Positions 63,072 to 64,000 of a stretch of 64,000 nucleotides of DNA are shown piece after piece. The stretch is from JANNPJ01 sp965200525 (GTDB lineage Bacteria > Actinomycetota > Actinomycetes > Actinomycetales > Kineosporiaceae): NCBI GenBank assembly GCA_965200525.1, contig OZ241368.1, positions 2,418,001-2,482,000 of the forward strand, read 5' to 3'. Under the pieces are notes generated by a model. It was not told the origin of the DNA and searched no databases. It worked only from the letters and a program-made list of their open reading frames with translations. Numbering within the stretch: the first letter of the stretch is position 1; each line of letters opens with the position of its first letter. Made by a program: the position numbers and the translations under genes.

Positions 63072-63412
63072 CCAAAGTGGGCCCGCAAGCGCCACTCCGG
63101 CCTAGCCATGACGCAGGACCTCTTCGACCTGCTCGGCACCGACCTCGGGCGGATCGTTGTCGCCAACGCCGTCACCTAGACCCGGCTGCGCCGCGCACCC
63201 CAAGCCATCGACGAGGTCGCGGCCGCGTTCGACCTGTCCCCCGGTGAGACCCAGCTGCGCTCCAGCGCGGCTCGCGGCAGGGGCTCCTGCTGGCTGGCAG
63301 CCCCTGAACAGCCTTCAGAGCCTCGCCTGTGGCCGAGCCGGACGGGACCGCAGCCAAGACGGTCAGAGCACGGGAGGCGCCCCGTGACGGCGTGGATGAT
63401 GAACCCCCCTGA
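63072..63412 (+). pseudogene. Decayed 3' end of a VirB4-like conjugative transfer ATPase
   Basis: The translated fragments ARKRHSGLAMTQDLFDLLG, GTDLGRIVVANAVT, LRRAPQAIDEVAAAFDLSPG and then, after a shift, GLLLAGSP resemble the C-terminal part of VirB4/TraC-like ATPases of actinobacterial conjugative elements. A TAG (63177-63179) stands where relatives have Gln. A one-base loss near 63272 breaks the frame before GLLLAG, and another stop (TGA) follows. The last open piece ends in DDEPP at 63412. The 5' part is missing. This is recognition from memory of the family, not a search result. Confidence 0.6.
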
Positions 63413-64000
63413 TCCTCGATGCGCTCCGTCCCGATGCGGGCCGGTGGACGATCGACCATGAGCAGGGTGCTGGCGCTGGAGAAGGGCCGTGCTGATCTGG
63501 ACGGTGCAGTTGGCCGTGCTCATCGAGCAAGCGCGCGCTGGCTTGATCGCGCCGGCGCATCTGGCTGATGACGGCCGGGCTCAACGGTGCGTGAGCAAGA
63601 CCCCGTCCGAGGTCCCGGCCCGCAATGTGTCACGTTGAGTGTCCTAACGGCAAAGGACGCGCGCGCAGCTATTAAAATCTCCCAGGGAGAAAAGGGTCCC
63701 CCAATGGGGGAAGTCGGGGTCCGCGCGACGGAAGGGCTCGAGTCGGGCACAGCCGTGTGAACTGCACGGTCAGGGCCCGGTTGGGTTCGGTTGGGTCAGG
63801 TCGTGACCTTCGAGAACAGTAGGGCCCTTGTAGGGGGCTCCACGGGGGTCCCAATGGGGTCCGTAGGGGGCCGTCTCCCGTCGAGGGCAGGCTGCCCGCC
63901 GGGTCCGGACGCCAATTCCGGCAGGCAAGTTGGCTACTCTTTGTGTTCAGTCGCCGGTCGTAGTGCGCCCCGGCTGGATCACGTGAGCTGTCCCAGCGTT
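63413..64000. other. Probable mobile-element remnant, no gene seen
   Basis: No supported gene. The stretch is less uniform in composition than the rest and holds short palindromes: TCTCCC-A-GGGAGA (63678-63690) and CCCCC-AAT-GGGGG (63698-63710). A GGGTCCC..AATGGGG motif recurs near 63695 and 63846. It continues past the window edge, so its nature cannot be settled. Confidence 0.4.

Noticed and set aside
62308..63179. Overlapping plus- and minus-strand frames of 200-270 codons over the 7- and 13-bp arrays
   Set aside because: All frames on both strands are open because of the repeats. Products are low-complexity His/Pro/Trp/Arg strings, with no ribosome site or recognisable domain.

Overview
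The window is about 64 kb of very GC-rich DNA with dense GC-ending codons, GTG starts and many ATGA/GTGA gene overlaps. This points to a motile actinomycete. No L- or P-ring genes (flgA, flgH, flgI) are seen, as expected for a single-membrane cell. A zoospore-forming relative of Kineosporia, Cryptosporangium or Actinoplanes would fit, but the taxon is an inference.

Left flank (1-10.2 kb) is ordinary metabolism: an FMN reductase, threonine ammonia-lyase (ilvA), a DUF89/ARMT1-type phosphatase, two small proteins, a lipoprotein, an MFS exporter divergent from a LysR regulator, and a large membrane-anchored Fe-S oxidoreductase. A 9-bp tandem array of about 19 copies lies between the Fe-S gene and csrA.

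Flagellar locus (10.7-61.4 kb) forms several blocks. A minus-strand operon reads flgN-flgK-flgL-fliW-csrA. Divergent to it run fliA-fliC-fliD-fliS and a small gene. A minus-strand insert carries a predicted restriction-modification pair and a glycosyltransferase. Then a long plus-strand run carries flgB-flgC-fliE-fliF-fliG-fliH-fliI-fliJ, a peptidase/transglycosylase hybrid, fliK-flgD-flgE-flbD-motA-motB-fliL, a histidine-phosphatase-like gene, fliM-fliN-fliO-fliP-fliQ-fliR-flhB, a 2,854-residue IPT/TIG surface protein with its own class E sortase, flhA, an FlhF-like protein without a P-loop, and a small membrane protein. Hook-basal body, motor, export gate, sigma factor, filament and chaperones are all present. 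No chemotaxis genes and no flgM are visible.

Regulation can be partly read. FliA-type promoters (TAAAG or TCAAG, then about 15-16 bases, then a CCGAT-like core) precede fliC, flgB, fliM and flhA. The fliC leader carries a stem-loop with two ACGGA motifs in its loop and an AAGGA at the ribosome site, which is the classic arrangement for CsrA repression. The csrA and fliW genes are in the neighbouring operon.

Right flank (61.4-64 kb) has a cysteine dioxygenase, then a non-coding stretch with three different tandem arrays, then the decayed end of a VirB4-like conjugation ATPase gene. This edge looks like an old mobile-element scar.

The strongest leads are the adhesin-sortase pair between flhB and flhA, CsrA with a long proline-rich tail plus its apparent target in the fliC leader, the pseudo-GTPase FlhF-like protein, the flagellar NlpC/P60-transglycosylase fusion, and the shared 9-bp repeat in fliP and beside csrA.
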